The notes: a model not told the origin generated them from the letters alone. A DNA stretch of 64,000 nt from Quillaja saponaria (GCA_029379385.1 CM055607.1:14508001-14572000); one strand, 5' to 3'; numbered from the stretch's first letter, positions 23,610 through 36,900 are shown. Translations and numbers: made by a program.

Positions 23610-24335
23610 TCAAGCCTTCATCTTATCACATCCGTGGAGCTTTGAGAGCTCATCAGCTCGTCCATTCATATTCTTTGGAATGTGCTGTACTACTACTTTC
23701 ATGAAATGGCTAATGAGTTGTTTCACCTTTTCCAAGTATTGGATCATGGCGATCTCCCGTGCTACATACTCACCCGTAATCTGCTTCACCACCAACTGAG
23801 AATCACAAAAAACACTCAATTTATCCGCTCATGTTGCTCTGGCCCATCGAAGACCCAAAATCAGGGTTTCGTACTCGATTGCGTTGTTTGAGGCAGGGAA
23901 ATCAAACTTTATGGCGCACTCCGTTATTTGGCCGTCAGGGAACCTCAGAGTTGCTCCCGCTCCACCGCCAAGTTTATCAGACGACCCATCCACATACAAT
24001 AGCCAGCCTTCATGCTCGGCGTTTTCATTGTTTAGGTCGCCCGAATTTTCACTCGAAAAAGTACATTCCACGATGAAGTCCGCCAATGCCTGAGCTTTAA
24101 TGGCCGTTCTGGGCTTGTACCGTATATCAAACTCGCCCAGTTTGACTGACCATTGAACCATTTTTCCTGAGGTATTGGGCTTGTGCAAAGTCTTTTTCAA
24201 TGGCTGGTCGGTCCTTACCTCCATAGTGTGGGCCTGGAAGTATGACCTTAGTTTCCAAGCTGAGGTTACTAAAGCCAGAGCTATTTTCTCGATGTGTGGA
24301 TACCTAATCTCCGCCCCTTGGAGGACTCGGCTAGT
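23610..24335 (-). pseudogene. Ty3 RNase H region
   Basis: The frame continues from the reverse transcriptase after one stop. LYVDGSSDKLGGGAG holds the first catalytic Asp, NNAIEYETL the Glu, and SVFCDSQLVVKQITGEY the next Asp; GRADELSK closes the domain. Further stops near 23826 and 23608 break it. Confidence 0.85.
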
Positions 24336-25880
24336 TTAATATACAGGCTGCTGTTCGCAACCGTTCTCCTTAAGCAACACCGAACTAACGGCCACCGCAG
24401 ATGCACCTAGATAAAGGATTAGTGCCTCGCCCTCCACCAGTTTTCCTAACACGGGAACCGAGGCCAAATACTCCTTCAACTGTTGAAAGGCCACCTCACA
24501 CTCGTCAGTCCACGAGAATGCTTTCTTCAAAGTTTGAAAAAAATGGAAGCGTCTATCCGCCGATTTGGACATAAACCGTGCCAGGGCTGTGATTCGACCC
24601 ATCAGTCTCTGCACCTCCTTGGTCGACCTCGGGCTTTGCATGCCGAGAACAGCCGCAATCTTCGAGGGATTGGCCTCAATTCCCCTTGCAGTTATCATGA
24701 AACCTAGGAATTTGCCCGCCGAGACCCCGAATGTACACCTGGTCAGGTTGAGCTTTAGCCCATGAAGATTTATTTTCGAGAAAGTCTCTTGTAAATCTTC
24801 GACATGCAGTTCTGAAGTTGGACTTTTGATTAGCATGTCGTCCACGTATACTTCCACATTACGACCCATTTGTGCCTTAAATATTTTGTTTACCAAACGT
24901 TGGTAGGTCGCACCGGCGTTCTTCAAACAGAACGGCATAACCTTGAAGCAGTAGGTTCCTGTTTCTGTAATGAAAGAGGTTTTGCTCCCCAGTTCTCTTC
25001 GGCCAACTTTATTCTGATTATAACTAACATAGGCGTCCATGAAGCTCAGTAGCTCGTTTCCCGATGATCTGTCAACTAACCTGTCAATTCGAGGCAAGGA
25101 AAAACTATCCTTTGGGCATGCTTCATTCAGGTCGGTGAAGTCCACACACATTCTCCACTTCCTGCTCTGCTTTCGTACCATGACCACATTCGCTAACCAG
25201 TCGGGGTAATATACCTCGCTGATGAAACCTGCCTCCAATAGCTTGGATACTTCTTCTTGGATAGCTTCTTGTAAATCCAGAGTAAAATTTCTCTTCTTTT
25301 GCCTTGTTAGCCTGGAGTCCGCCCTGACACTTAATCTGTGATGCATGACAAAAGGGTCAATCCCCGGCATGTCTTTGGCCGACCAAGCAAAGGCCGATGC
25401 ATTTTTTCTTAAGACCGCTATTAAGGCTTCTCTCACCCCCTGCTCCAATTTTGTACCGACAAGAACGGTCTTTTCTAGGTTACCCTCGAATAGGTTCACC
25501 GGCTCGAACTTGTCCACTGAATCTGGTCTTTTACGTATGTCCATCCGTTTGTCTATCCTGGCATCCCTGATGTCGTCCGTGTGTAAGACCTCAGAGGACT
25601 CGGTACGCAGACTTGCAAAATAACACTGCCGTGCTACCCTCTGATTTCCGCGTAGGGTACCTACTCCTTGGGAGGTCAGGAATTTTAACCAAACATGCCA
25701 GGACGAAGGTATAGCCCTTGCGGCGTTTAAAAACTGTCGACCTAGTTTGACATTGTAGGCCGAGGGTAATTTTACCACACAGAATTGCAGCATCACCGTT
25801 TTCTCAAGTTTCTCATCCTTCAATGTAACTGGTAGCTCGACCGATCCTTCCACCTCCACTGCTTCACCGTTGAATCCCAC
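24336..25880 (-). pseudogene. Ty3 reverse transcriptase region
   Basis: Open for 514 codons. Contains WRMCVDFTDLNEACPKDSF, SFMDAY (first catalytic Asp), YVDDMLIKS (YxDD) and a LGFMITARGIEANPSKI block, all typical of Ty3 RT. The region after SFMDAY (VSYNQNKVGRRELG) is altered compared with the usual SGYNQI pattern, which suggests decay. It is joined to the protease frame by a single TGA at 25881-25886 and to RNase H by a single TAA at 24336; both fit point mutations since the frame is kept. Confidence 0.9.
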
Positions 25881-25886
25881 CAGCGA

Positions 25887-26396
25887 TCATTCAAACGGCT
25901 TCAATGTTTGCCTTGAGATCCCCATTTGATCAAAGCATCTGGAGTACATAATGTCGGCCGAGCTCCCGTTGTTAATCAGGATTCTCTGCACCTGATAATT
26001 AGCGATCTTCGTGGACACAATCAGAGCGTCTTTGTGAGGACTCTCGATCCCCCGCAAATCCTCATCGAAAAAGGTTATGACTCCCGAGGGACACTCTTCT
26101 CTAGACTTCTTAGGCCGCAACTCCACCGACAGCGGCCTCCTTGCATACCTCTTTCTTTCTGACGATGTCTTGCCCGCCGGTGAAAACCCACTGACAATTG
26201 TATGTATGACGCCCATTACATTCCCCCTATCCTCGGGAGACCTTGGAGGTCTTCTGTTATTGTCTATACTTTTTCTGTTATATCCGGGTTGCTCAAAACG
26301 GCGAAAAGAGTGCTCGCCACGAGACCTGTCATCTTGGCGCGCCCTTCTAGCCCCTTCCCGTTGAACGAACTCGGTCAAACAACCTCTCCTGATCAA
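25887..26396 (-). pseudogene. Ty3 gag end and aspartic protease
   Basis: An Arg-rich part including RRPPRSPEDRGNVMGVIHTI is followed by the protease site, reading ILINNGSSADIMY. The family has Asp in place of the first Asn of NNGSSAD, so the catalytic Asp seems lost. The frame ends LKPFE then TGA where the family has Trp. Confidence 0.8.
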
Positions 26397-26399
26397 ATT

Positions 26400-27559
26400 C
26401 TCTATTTCATCTTTTAGCGTGAAGCAATCCTCGATATCATATCCCTAGCTTCTGTGAAACAAGCAAAACTTGAAGATGTCCATATTTTTGTTTTTTTGTT
26501 TAAGGATTGGAGGAAATCTTAGAACACCTCTTGACTGGACAGCCAGAAGAACCGCTATTCGGGTATTATTCAGTTGCCTATAATTTTCAAATTTTCGGCG
26601 AAGAGGTGTTTGCTTTCTCCTATCCCTTCTTCCTTTTTCCTTCCTCTAGCGACCGTGGCAAGAGCATCACGAAAATTCGGGTGAGCGCTGCCTTTTGGGA
26701 AGCTGGTATAAAGGTGCTACCATATCCCAATCTGCTTCCTCCTGATTAATATACTCCTCCGCTTCGTTCATGAGCTCCTCCAAAGTCTTCGGCGTTCCTC
26801 TGTTCAAGCTGTTCCTAAACTCAGATTTCTGCAGGCCAGATCTCAAAGCGACTATCACTACTTGAGGGTTTACATCCTCCACGTCCAAAGCAGCACAATT
26901 GAAACGTCCTTCGAACTTCTTAAGGGGCTACTCGTCACCCTGTTTAAGAGACAAAAGGTAAGTGGCGTCCTTCTTGTGCCTTTTATTCGTCATGAAATGA
27001 CGTTTGAATTAGGAAACCAATTGTCCGAATGAGTGAATGGAATCCTGTTTGAGTTGGGCAAACCACCATCTCGCGCTTCCTCTTAAAGTAGAGCCAAAAG
27101 CCCTGTACATCACCTGATCGGGAATGTCGTGTAACAGCATGAGAGATTCAAACCCAATCACGAAATCATCAGAATCTGAAGTTCCATGATATTGCTCCAA
27201 AGCCTGGGATTTTAACCCCTCGAGGGATAAAGCAGTCGGTTACTCTTTTTGTAAAAGGAGGACGAGCTTTTGTGTGTTCGGCGAGGTATTCGACCCTTGG
27301 TTCCGCCCTAACTTCTGTCCATTCGGCCGCTCCCCGAGCTTTCATCCAGATCTTCAAATTGAATTCTCCTTTGGGTCCTCGGGGGCGACCTAACAGCTCG
27401 CCTGGCCGAGATTTCTCCCAAGGCTGTCATAATCTCCGCGTACTGCTTCTGAGTGACCGGAGTGTCGGGGTCTAGGATGGAAATAGGAAGTGACCCATCT
27501 TCCACGCCCTTTCCCATTCGCGACCTACGTTGCTCCTCGAGCACTTCTCTGTTTTCCAT
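26400..27559 (-). pseudogene. Ty3 gag, broken into several frames
   Basis: Likely start at ATG 27559 (MENREVLEEQRRSR). Pieces follow in shifting frames. The conserved gag domain at 27200-27009 includes SLMLLHDIPDQVMYRAF and GSARWWFAQL. The piece at 26888-26667 includes LEELMNEAEEYINQEEA. At least two frame breaks are needed. No CCHC knuckle was seen. Confidence 0.8.
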
Positions 27560-27593
27560 GTCAGTTGAGTCGGTAAGCTAAGTCAAATAGCTT

Positions 27594-27610
27594 TCCCACA
27601 GACGACGCCA
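27594..27610 (-). other. Primer-binding site of the Ty3 element
   Basis: One base inside the 5' LTR, the minus strand reads TGGCGTCGTCTGTGGGA. The first nine bases resemble the TGGCGCCGT complement of the tRNA-Asp 3' end with one mismatch; the rest does not match it well, so the primer tRNA is uncertain. Confidence 0.5.
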
Positions 27611-27611
27611 A

Positions 27612-27988
27612 TGTTAATGTTGGATTTGTCCGAGCTGGAGACATGGCAAGGTGGTCCCTTCAATGTGTCCCACTTGTCCGAGCTGGATACCTGGCAACCT
27701 GGCGTTCTAGAGCCCTGCAAAATAGAGGACGGGAGCTGAGTCTTGGGTGAACTCCCAAGATCCTCTGATGAGTAAGTCAGAAAAGGGACGAGCTCGGTAA
27801 ACGGTAATAAGGGGAGAGGTAACTAGACTTTTACCTTTTTGTTATATCTTACCCTCTTCAGGAAAACGACAAGTATATATAGAATAGACGAGCACGTGCA
27901 CGGGCCACCGGAACTGTTCAAGTATGCAAGTGAATAAGCAACCGTCACGTGGCACGCTCCCATTGGCTGTCACTATACTATATTAACA
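27612..27988 (-). repeat. 5' LTR of the Ty3 element
   Basis: 377 bp, same ends as the 3' LTR. It differs from it at 15 bases and one indel, mostly in the half near 27612-27790. Confidence 0.93.
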
Positions 27989-28507
27989 CTCCCTATCCTA
28001 GTTAAGTATAGCTTCCTACATTCTTGGAAGAGATGGAACTGGGGATGGCAGTCTAACCCTTTCTCAGTAATCATTTTGAGGACAACAGTATAGTCATATT
28101 TCAAATGGAGTCTAAGACACAAACTCTGAACAAGTTGAAAATTCTGATAGATACCATGCAGTAATTCATTATTGGTTCCTGGACCTAAATTAACAGCAAA
28201 TCTAACAACCCAATCACCATATTCAACTCAAATTAGGCCACTAAAACTAGTAACCCTCCCACCATTTTTAGAATTACCATCAATGTTAATTTTAAACCAA
28301 CCAATGTGGGGAAATTGCCAAGAGATAAGGACACTCCTAGCATGACTAAGGGTATCTTTATGAAGAGAAACCCAGATGCCTTCCACTTCTGCAATTAGTT
28401 TAGCTATAGGATTAATAGGAAGCATAAAGTCATGATTAAAAATGACTATATTCCTCCAATTCCCAAGTCTCCAAGAAATTAAAGCAAAGACAAAAGACCA
28501 AAAAGTA

Positions 28508-29985
28508 TGTTGAATCAAATGTAAATTTGTTCAATAGGTTATGTATTTGATTTTGATGATAACTAAATAATTAAGTACAACTTGTAATAGATATTGTTTA
28601 TATTACATGAACAGTCGACTAAGTTAAACAAAAGTCAATGATTGAAGCAATTGAAGTTAGTCAGCTGAAAGTGATCACTCACTATATCACTAAGTCAGCT
28701 GAGTCTCAATACGGCAGTGTTTGCAAGTCAGCTGAAGTTGTCTCGGTCAGCTAAAACTCTGTTAGCGGGTCATTCGGTTAGCTGAAACTCTATTAGTGGA
28801 TTTCTCAGTCAGTTGAAAGTGAATCTATCATTTAGCTAAAGCCACCAAGCTCATCTATCTCTTAGTCAGATGAAATATTTCAGTGGATAAAGACTTTCAG
28901 CTGGAGCTATAAGATGAAGTGTTTCATTAACTCTTAGTTAATTGAAGTCACATAGTGAATATCATCTAAACACAGCTAAAACCTGTAACACACCGTTTCA
29001 TTTAAAGATTAGTCAACTGAAGTAATCAACTGAAGATTAGAGTTGAAGGTCTATATGTTAATTGAAGAAGATCAGCAGTTAGTTAAATGATGCCATTTTG
29101 GAAGACAATCAACTAAACCTTCAATTGTTCATCGTCTTCCTCAACTAAACAAGTTCATACATGTCCATTGCTTCACTACCTCTAATCAGAATGTACGATG
29201 CTTGCTTAGCTAAAATTTTCGGCTCACAGTCAATTTTTCAAAGAAATGACAATACATGGAAAGATATGATTGATCTTATGTTCAACGGTCTGATCATTCT
29301 CTGAGAATTAATAGAATTCCAGCTCTACTATATAGTTATAAAGGGAGCTCAAGGTCAACTACGATCGATAACGAATCAAGGATCAATTTTTGGCATTCTT
29401 GTGCGAATTTAAATTTGAATTTAATTCTCAAACTTCGAATTTCATATCCCTTAAAAATAATGAAAGACCTAAACTTTGACAAATTCTCTTATCTATCAGC
29501 TTAAATCAAAGCTCTTAATTTTTATTTTCTTTTATAAGCTTTGTACTGAATGTTTGAGTGATTCTCAGAAATAATCTCTTTTCTTTGTTGAGAAATAGAA
29601 TGAGAAATTAGAGCTTATGATTGAACTTGGTAAACTTTCTACTTTGGGTAGTTCTACGAAACTTGTAAGGTTTGTTGAGCCCTGCAATTCTGCTTATGTA
29701 AAAGTTTTATTTTGAGCTCTATCAATTCAGCTGATAGTTAATTGAACTCTCAAGTGTAACTTGAACAGAGAACATAGCCAGAAGAACTTGTGAACCACTA
29801 TAAATCTCTGATCAATTTCTCTAACCATTATTCTTTTATTTTTAAGCTATTAAGTAATTAATGAGTTGTCTCTGTTTTGTTTATAAAATTAAGCTACCTA
29901 AGTTTTAATCGGTTAAGCTATTTACGGAATCTCTAGTTTACCTTCTTAGGCCAATAGAATACATAGCCTACCCCTAAGTTTTACC
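28508..29985 (+). mobile_element. Copia-like LTR inserted in the LINE
   Basis: Starts TGTTGAATCAAATGTAAATT and includes GATTTTGATGATAAC, the same opening as the LTR-like copy at 3612. Filled with CAGCTGAA-type short repeats. Near 29985 a GAATTGGTAT...AAAGCC stretch resembles a primer-binding site (TGGTATCAGAGCC) with an insertion. LINE sequence is recognisable again from about 30010. No coding region is seen, so this is a solo or partly lost LTR; the right edge is approximate. Confidence 0.55.
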
Positions 29986-30950
29986 AGAATTGGTATTATC
30001 ATAAAGCCAATTATCAAACTCCAAGACAAAAAAAGTTTGAAACTAACTCATCACCAAGAAAGTTTTCCCAAATAAAACGGATAACCATGACAATGCCTCA
30101 TAACATGACAGCAGTCTTCCACATCATGACCACACAGCTGTCACAATTCATAGAATTATCAGATATATGTCTAACGTACATCTTAGCTTGTTTGTAAGTA
30201 AATTCTGATTACAGAGCAACCAAAGAACGAATTTACAGCTTCCAAAGAAGAACCCTAAATACTTTCCAAGACATAAGTAATAAGAGTAGGAGCCATGCTT
30301 ATAATATCATTCCTCACATTGGCAGGAGTATTAGCAGAAAGCAAAATTCTAGACTTAGAAGCACTGGCATTCAAACATGAGACTTTGGAAAACCTCTAAA
30401 GACAATCCCAAACAGTTTGAATTTGGAAATGGGAAGCTTCAGAAAATAGCATTAGATCATCTGCAAAAAAATAAATGACATAGCTCAAGGCCACCCCTAG
30501 AAGCCTTCACAGGTTTCCAAGCTCCATCAGCAATAGCATCACTAACCATATGACCCAATTTCTTCATGCACAACACAAACAAGTAGGGGAATAATTAAAA
30601 GGTCTCTATGACTTAGCTCCCTATGAGTATTAATTAAAAGAACTAGACCTCTCCCCATTTCATAAATTAACATTCTAAAAGAATTCACTCAAGTCATAAT
30701 AAGCTCCACTATCTTTGATGAAAATCAGCTTCAAACAACACATGTTTTACAAAGCTCTATTTAATTCTATTATAAGCTTTCTCGATATCTATATTCCAAA
30801 TAGCACCACCAGTTTTGCCTTTCGTTTGCATAAAAGCTTGAAGTACTTTCTACACAATAATAATATTATCACCAGTGTGTATACTAGGAAAGAAACTACT
30901 TTGAGTTGGAGTAAGAATCTCACTTATCAAAAAGTTAAAGAATAAAACAT

Positions 30951-32470
30951 TTTATTTTTATTTGGTTTAATTCTATATACAATTACATTAATATTTAAAT
31001 ATAGATAAATTTACATTTTAAGTAACATGTAATTATAAAAAAATATTAAATTCATTCTAGTTTTATTTGTATATATGTAAAAAAATAAATATAAAATCTA
31101 TAATTTTATTAATTAGAAGAACAGCACAAAATAAAAGAGGTCTTATGTTTTTTGGGTGGGCAAAATGGTTTTGGGCTTTTTGGAGGCTACAATAATTGGG
31201 CTAACTGTGTAGGAGATATTTTGGGGAAGCGAACAAAACCTTCCACGTCTTACAAGTAGTACTAAATTATACCTTGTGAAAACGTATTCAAGATTTTGTA
31301 AGTGGTGGCCTATCTCTACTTGGATCTTCCTGAGGATTTTGATCATCTAGAATTATAAAAATTTATTTTATTTAAATTATTAAATACTAATAAATGTTCC
31401 AAATGACATCATATCATTTTTTTTAATAAGATAATCATACTCAGTATCTTATTAAATAAATCTAACTTTTATTGTTTTATTACATAACTTATTTACATTA
31501 CATTGTCCTTTTGTTAATGTGAATAAATTTAATATTAATTACCCAATAAAAAATATAAAGAATATAATATTAGAGCTAAGTTAATAGATTTTATCTCCTT
31601 TATATCATCTTATGTCCACCATAATTCTCTTTTTCTTTGAGCTCTCTTAAAAAAATTGCTTCTGGGCTGCTACCTCGTTTCTTTTTTAATGACAACTTCT
31701 TATTTATTTATTTTGACTTGAACAAAAGGATATAAGATTTGTGTCATTTCCATGTAGATCTTGAGTTTCTTGTGATATATGAATGTAATTCTTGTTTTTT
31801 TGTTTTTTTTTCCTCCTGAGAGTTTATTGTTCTTCTTTTTTGGGAGTTTTGTATTTTTAGTTCTATTTACCACTCTTTTTATAAGAATTAATGATTTAGT
31901 GTTTCATTTGAACAATCGTTTTTAAATTTTTATAATATATATAGTGGAGATCTCGTTACAATAAAATGAAATTTTAGTCACGCAATTTAGCATGAGAAAA
32001 AACATAATTCTCTAATTCCTCTCTCATTAGCAACAGAATAGAGAAGAAATTAGTATCCCTCGACAATTCGGTGTTGAGCTAATTAGTCGGGTAAATTGTG
32101 TTGTTGTTAAAATTAGTGCGAAAACAGCAAGGGCATAGTGAGGATTGAAAATAATTGCTTGAAAAAGCAAATTTGTGTTCTCACTGTTAAAAGTGTATTC
32201 CATTTACCAATACACTCAATTGTTATTAATTGATATATATTTTATAGTTGTTATTGTGAATTTAGGTTTTGATTATTAATTTATATTATTAGATCCATAA
32301 TTTGAATTAGAAAAAATATTAATTATTTGATAAAAAAAATTGATAAAAATTTGCAACTTAGATAAAAGTTTCTTAAATAGAAATAGTTGCACAAATAATT
32401 TGATAAAAAAACTTGTAATTAGATTCTTAAGTAAGTAAATGTGATTAATAATAAACTGGTAAAAAAACCC
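30951..32470. other. AT-rich intergenic DNA
   Basis: No gene or clear repeat. It leads into the start region of the CHERP-like gene; GC content rises from about 32470. Confidence 0.55.
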
Positions 32471-33988
32471 TCGTACATGGTTCGAGTTTCGACGGTGTCC
32501 GACACTGCGTTTTGGGCTTATTTCCTCTATTCACTAGACTCTCGCGAATTGCCTAACTCTCCTCCCTCCCTTCCATTTCAATTAGGGATTTCTGTGGACT
32601 GAATTCTCGTCCGGTTTCCATCATCACTACCTCCGAGTCCGAGAGTTCAATCACCGTCCAAAGCTAGGCAGTCATCGTTGTTTTAGGACACCCAACAGTC
32701 GCCGATAGCGAAGGAAGCCATAGCTCCAAACCTCAAGCTCTGGTTTCATCTGAAAACCCCTTTTAAGCCTCGTTCAACTAGGGGGGATTTCTTCAGACCT
32801 CTGAAACCAATATTAGCTTGTCCGGCAGCTCTGGTTAGTGTTCCGAGTCTCTGACTGGATATTTCCTGTTTTCACTTTTCCTCTTCACCTTGCAAAGTTG
32901 CCAATATTAGCCTGGCTTTCCATGATTTGTTTGTGGGTCAAGCGCTATCGAACATATTTTCTTATGGATCAAGTGCAGAAATTGGGTCAAAACTTTGTAG
33001 GTTTTAAAGGGGAAATTAGATTTTGACAACTAAAAGGATGAGTATAAACGGTTATGATAAATACTCTTGATTATAAAACAAGATTTTTTTTGATTTGTTG
33101 AGCATAAAATGCTTCCTATCTTCTAAATGGATATAGTTGTTGTAGGTCCTTTGTGGACTCATTTACCTACATTAAGGTAATTGTTGTGCTCTAAAAGTAT
33201 CTAGTAGAGACCGTATTTTCTCATGAAATTGATTTGGCTTGTAATTGTAAAGACTTAGGAATGAGAAGAGACTGGAATTCCTGTTGTACTTGTATATTTT
33301 TCTTGCACATCTGATATTATGGCGGGGGACATGTTGGCATAACAAGAAATAACCTTTATGTAGCCATGGGTTGCGTTCTGCAACACGCATGCCTTCTAAA
33401 ATATTATATTATTTTTTATATATAATAAAATATAAAATTATTTAATTCAACATGGACCTATACTATCCTAGTTTGTTAGAAATCGGCATATGCCGTCGTA
33501 TCCGTATCCGTGCTTCACGGGTTGGACTGTTATGTCATGTTGACATGATGCTGTGAAGATTTCTTTGAAATCAGATAACGAATATGGAGGGAGTCTTTGT
33601 ATTTTTATTTTTAACTACTTTTTATCAATTACATTAAAAAAACTATCTAGGGCTGTTTTTTTTTATAAGTAAATCTTGGCTGTAATGCAGTTTATTCATT
33701 AGAATGGAAGCTCCTGCTATAATTTTAATGATTCATGATGTTTTGCTTGCATAAATCAAATCAGCTCAAATTATTGGTCTAGGAACAACTGAAGCTTCTC
33801 TTTTCGAATTTTAGAATTGCATTATTTTATTGAGAACTGACATAAAGAAAAAGCATTATCAGGGTGGGACTTTGATAAAAATAGCAATAATGGAGAAATT
33901 CAATTTTTTTTTAAATCTCTTTTTAGGTGCATTAAGGAAACCAGAACAGCTGTTGACTTGTACTGCAGACAATTTATTACAAAGACTA

Positions 33989-36900
33989 ATGGATAGACAA
34001 GGTCTTGATTATCCGGCAGCTTCTGCCCTTGCATATGCCCAGCAACAGCTACAAGCAGCTAATATGCAACAACAGCAACAGTTTGGTTTTCATCCACAAC
34101 ATCAACAGTTTCCGTCATCAGTTCATGCTCCTCCTTTTCTACCCCCACATCCTTCTCTCCAACAATTCCCATATCATCACCAAATGCAACAGCAACAGCT
34201 ACAGCCTCATGCTGCACCTCCACATCCTCACCTTCTCCATCTTCAGCAGCATCAAGCCCCCCCAGCTTTCCCTTCTCATTTTCCTCCTTCTCTAGTCCCC
34301 TCACCATTTCATGGACCATATGATTCTCCTCCACCTCCGGTGGCTCCTCCTTCTGATCCTGAGTTGCAAAAACGCATTGACAAACTTGTTGAATATGCTG
34401 CAAAAAATGGTCCTGAGTTTGAAGCCATGATACGCGAAAAACAACAAGATAATCCTTCCTACAGTTTCCTGTTTGGTGGGGAAGGGAATGCTTACTATCA
34501 TTATAAGATTTGGTTATCAACACGTCCCCCAGGTGGTCATTTTAATGCACCTTTTGTACCGTCCTCTATGCCTATGATGCATCCTCCTCCAAATCCAATG
34601 ATGAGTCCTTCACCTCTAAATGCTCCTTCACTGAATGCTGCTGCTGTTGGTTCTTCAGCTTCACTGTTGGGTCCACATCAAATGAACCCACCTCCTTTCG
34701 CACCGTTTTATGATCAACAACATCATCATCCTCAGCCTTTTGGTGTTCAAGGTCGACCTGATTATGATCAGTCATCCAAGTCTTTCAGAGGCCTTTCTGG
34801 ACCACTTCCATCTGATGTTGCGATGGAGCTCAGTAATGTTCTTAACAATCTCAATGGTACAAAAGAGTCAATTAAAGGTGCCAAAATTTGGTTCATGCAG
34901 AGATCTCCTTTCGCACCTGCTTTAGCAGATGCACTTAGAGATAGGGTCTTTGCATTGGATGATGTTGACAGGCAGTTGCATATAATATACCTTGCCAATG
35001 ACATTCTTTTTGACAGGTAAAATCCATTCTTGTACAATTCTTGCTATTTATACCAAATCTGTAATTGCTCAGTTGGACATAAATATTATTTTGACTGGTC
35101 ATGTATGTTTTGTTTGAAAATTTATTAGTTTTTCACTTTTTTAATCCCTATTTTTCTCTTTTGCACCATATAATACAAGTTAAAATGTTCCCTTTGTAAT
35201 TTCTTGATGTTATCTTTTGTTTGTAAGAGAAAAACTTGTAACAATATATTTCTATCAATAAAGAACTAATAACAATATAGGACAACCTAGTTCTACATAA
35301 TTGGGAATTAACTTGTGTCAGATTGCTTTCTAGGTTTTGTGCATTTCACACCTTCCATACTGTATTTGGATGTTGTTTACATAATTTTGAAATTCCATCA
35401 TGAAATTTGTAGGGTTGACTGATCATATTCCAACACTAATCCTGGTTTGTTAAGCAGCATAGTGATTGAAAATAAGTTTTCCTCTCCTGTAATGTAATTA
35501 AAAAACCAAATTGGAAGAAACTCACTTATTCACACCATAATATAGGGATCTCTGATTTTACAATGAATATGAATGTTTCACATTGTAAATCCAAGAATAT
35601 GTTATTTTATTGTTCTTGTTGCTTCTTTTACCACATTGAGTGTGGGAACACCTTGTCCGTTTGAGCTGTTATTGAAGATGCCCTCAGATAACAAGTTGAT
35701 CCACATAAAACCTCTTTGAACTTTGTCAAAATCTTGTCTGAAATGGCATAGCACTGTATAGTACTATCAAAACCCTAAAGACAACATGATCTGGGGATCA
35801 CCTGTCTCTGGGGGCGTTACTGTGTGCTTCTCAGTTTGTTTCTTGCCTGATTTTTTTATTTTTTTTAAAGTTTTAATTTTTTTTTCAATTATATATAAAT
35901 ATGATCTTTACCCTTTGCTTTATTTATTGTATGATTGTGATGGAGTTAAGATCCCCTCCTTTTCAATTAATTGTTGTAATTCTGATTTTTATTTTTATAA
36001 AATTTTCCTTATCTTTGATTATTCCTAACATCCGAGTAATGTGGTTTTTCGTGTCTATCATCCTTGATTTACAGCTTGAATCGGAGGAGCAGCATTCATG
36101 ACCCTGACAATGAAGCCCTTGCATTTAAACCTGTTTTAGGCTCCATGCTTGCAAGGATTTACCATAATCCTCAAAACAATGAAGAATACCGGAAAAGATT
36201 GCAGCAAATGGTTGAGTTTTGGGCTTCCAAGGAGGTCTATGACCAGGAGACCATCTCTGTACTTAAGGGGGAAATGATTGGTGGACCACAAGCTAATTCT
36301 TTTCCAGGGCCTCTTAAAGAATCGTCAGCAGACTTGGCTGCAGGTTAGCTTCCCAGTCTCTCTCCCCCTTTGCACATCAAAGGAATCTAGGATTTAATGA
36401 ATTCCCATTATTCAATGAAATGGAAACTAGATGGTTGTTGGTTTAGAGATACTTCTCGACCTCCCGAAAATGCTAAAATTGAGCAGTTCCTGTGTTAAGA
36501 TAATTTAGTTCTAAGTAGTGAGACCAGTGACCCTCTATTTCTTCACTGCCCTTTGGTTTAGAGTTTTTGGTGTAGACTATTTGATGTTTTCAATATACTG
36601 TGAGTCTGTCCAAACTCTTTTGCATGATCTTTTGATGACACATTACCGATGATTTGGAGGGAGGGAGGAATGATTTTAAGTGTTTGTGGAGTTGTGCTTT
36701 CTTTGTAATTATTTGGGGTGTGTGGTTGAAATGTAATGCAAGGATTTTTCAAGATTGTTCCCGTTCCCGACATCTTCTCTGGGATAAGATTGTTTTCCTT
36801 GCTTTCTTTTGGTGCTATGTTTCAGGAATATTTCATATCATTTCTTTAGTTGACATGCAACATTATTGGCAGGCTCTTTTATATTAAGCCTGTCTCTGTC

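Larger units (their letters stand above)
18692..27988 (-). mobile_element. Full-length Ty3/gypsy LTR retrotransposon, Tat-like
   Basis: Element of 9297 bp. LTRs at 18692-19067 and 27612-27988 both start TGTTAATGTTGG and end ATTAACA; their tips are a perfect 7-bp inverted repeat. The target duplication CTCCC is perfect (18687-18691 and 27989-27993). Sense genes run on the minus strand: gag, protease, RT, RNase H, integrase. An antisense gene follows on the plus strand. Long extra space between pol and the 3' LTR with an antisense reading frame and tandem repeats is known from the Tat lineage. By hand count the LTRs differ at 15 bases plus one 1-base indel (about 4%), mostly transitions, so the insertion is a few million years old at most by usual plant rates. 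Several stops and frame breaks make it non-autonomous. Confidence 0.93.
18500..30950 (-). mobile_element. Decayed LINE (L1-type), split by two younger insertions
   Basis: Minus-strand fragments join across the insertions. At 30945-30000 lies reverse transcriptase: an HTGDNIIIVQ block, an IDIEKAYN block, and the FADDLMLFSEA active-site region. Next comes a Cys/His-rich end near 30100 (LCGHDVEDCCHVMRHC). At 28507-27994 lies an RNase H-like domain with WFKINIDGNSKNGG (first catalytic Asp). It continues across the Ty3 insertion into 18691-18500, where the reading GNVIAD holds the last catalytic Asp. Stops and frame breaks are frequent, so it is dead. The 3' end is probably near the T-runs at 18300; the 5' end is truncated near 30950. 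Confidence 0.75.

Noticed and set aside
23682..24093. Plus-strand frames over the Ty3 pol region
   Set aside because: Shadows of the minus-strand RNase H and RT coding sequence.
28228..28518. A small host RNase H gene on the minus strand
   Set aside because: It is the RNase H end of the LINE: RT motifs lie upstream on the same strand and the frame continues on the far side of the Ty3 insertion.
33830..33988. Upstream start for the CHERP-like protein
   Set aside because: The open frame crosses a T-rich tract and an acceptor AG at 33925-33926, so codons before about 33927 are intron; the next ATG at 33989 matches the expected [20 protein letters not shown] start.
34059..34523. Minus-strand frame of 154 codons under the CHERP-like exon
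   Set aside because: Shadow of the P/Q-rich repeats in the sense frame; its Glu/Val-rich composition follows from them and no family fits.
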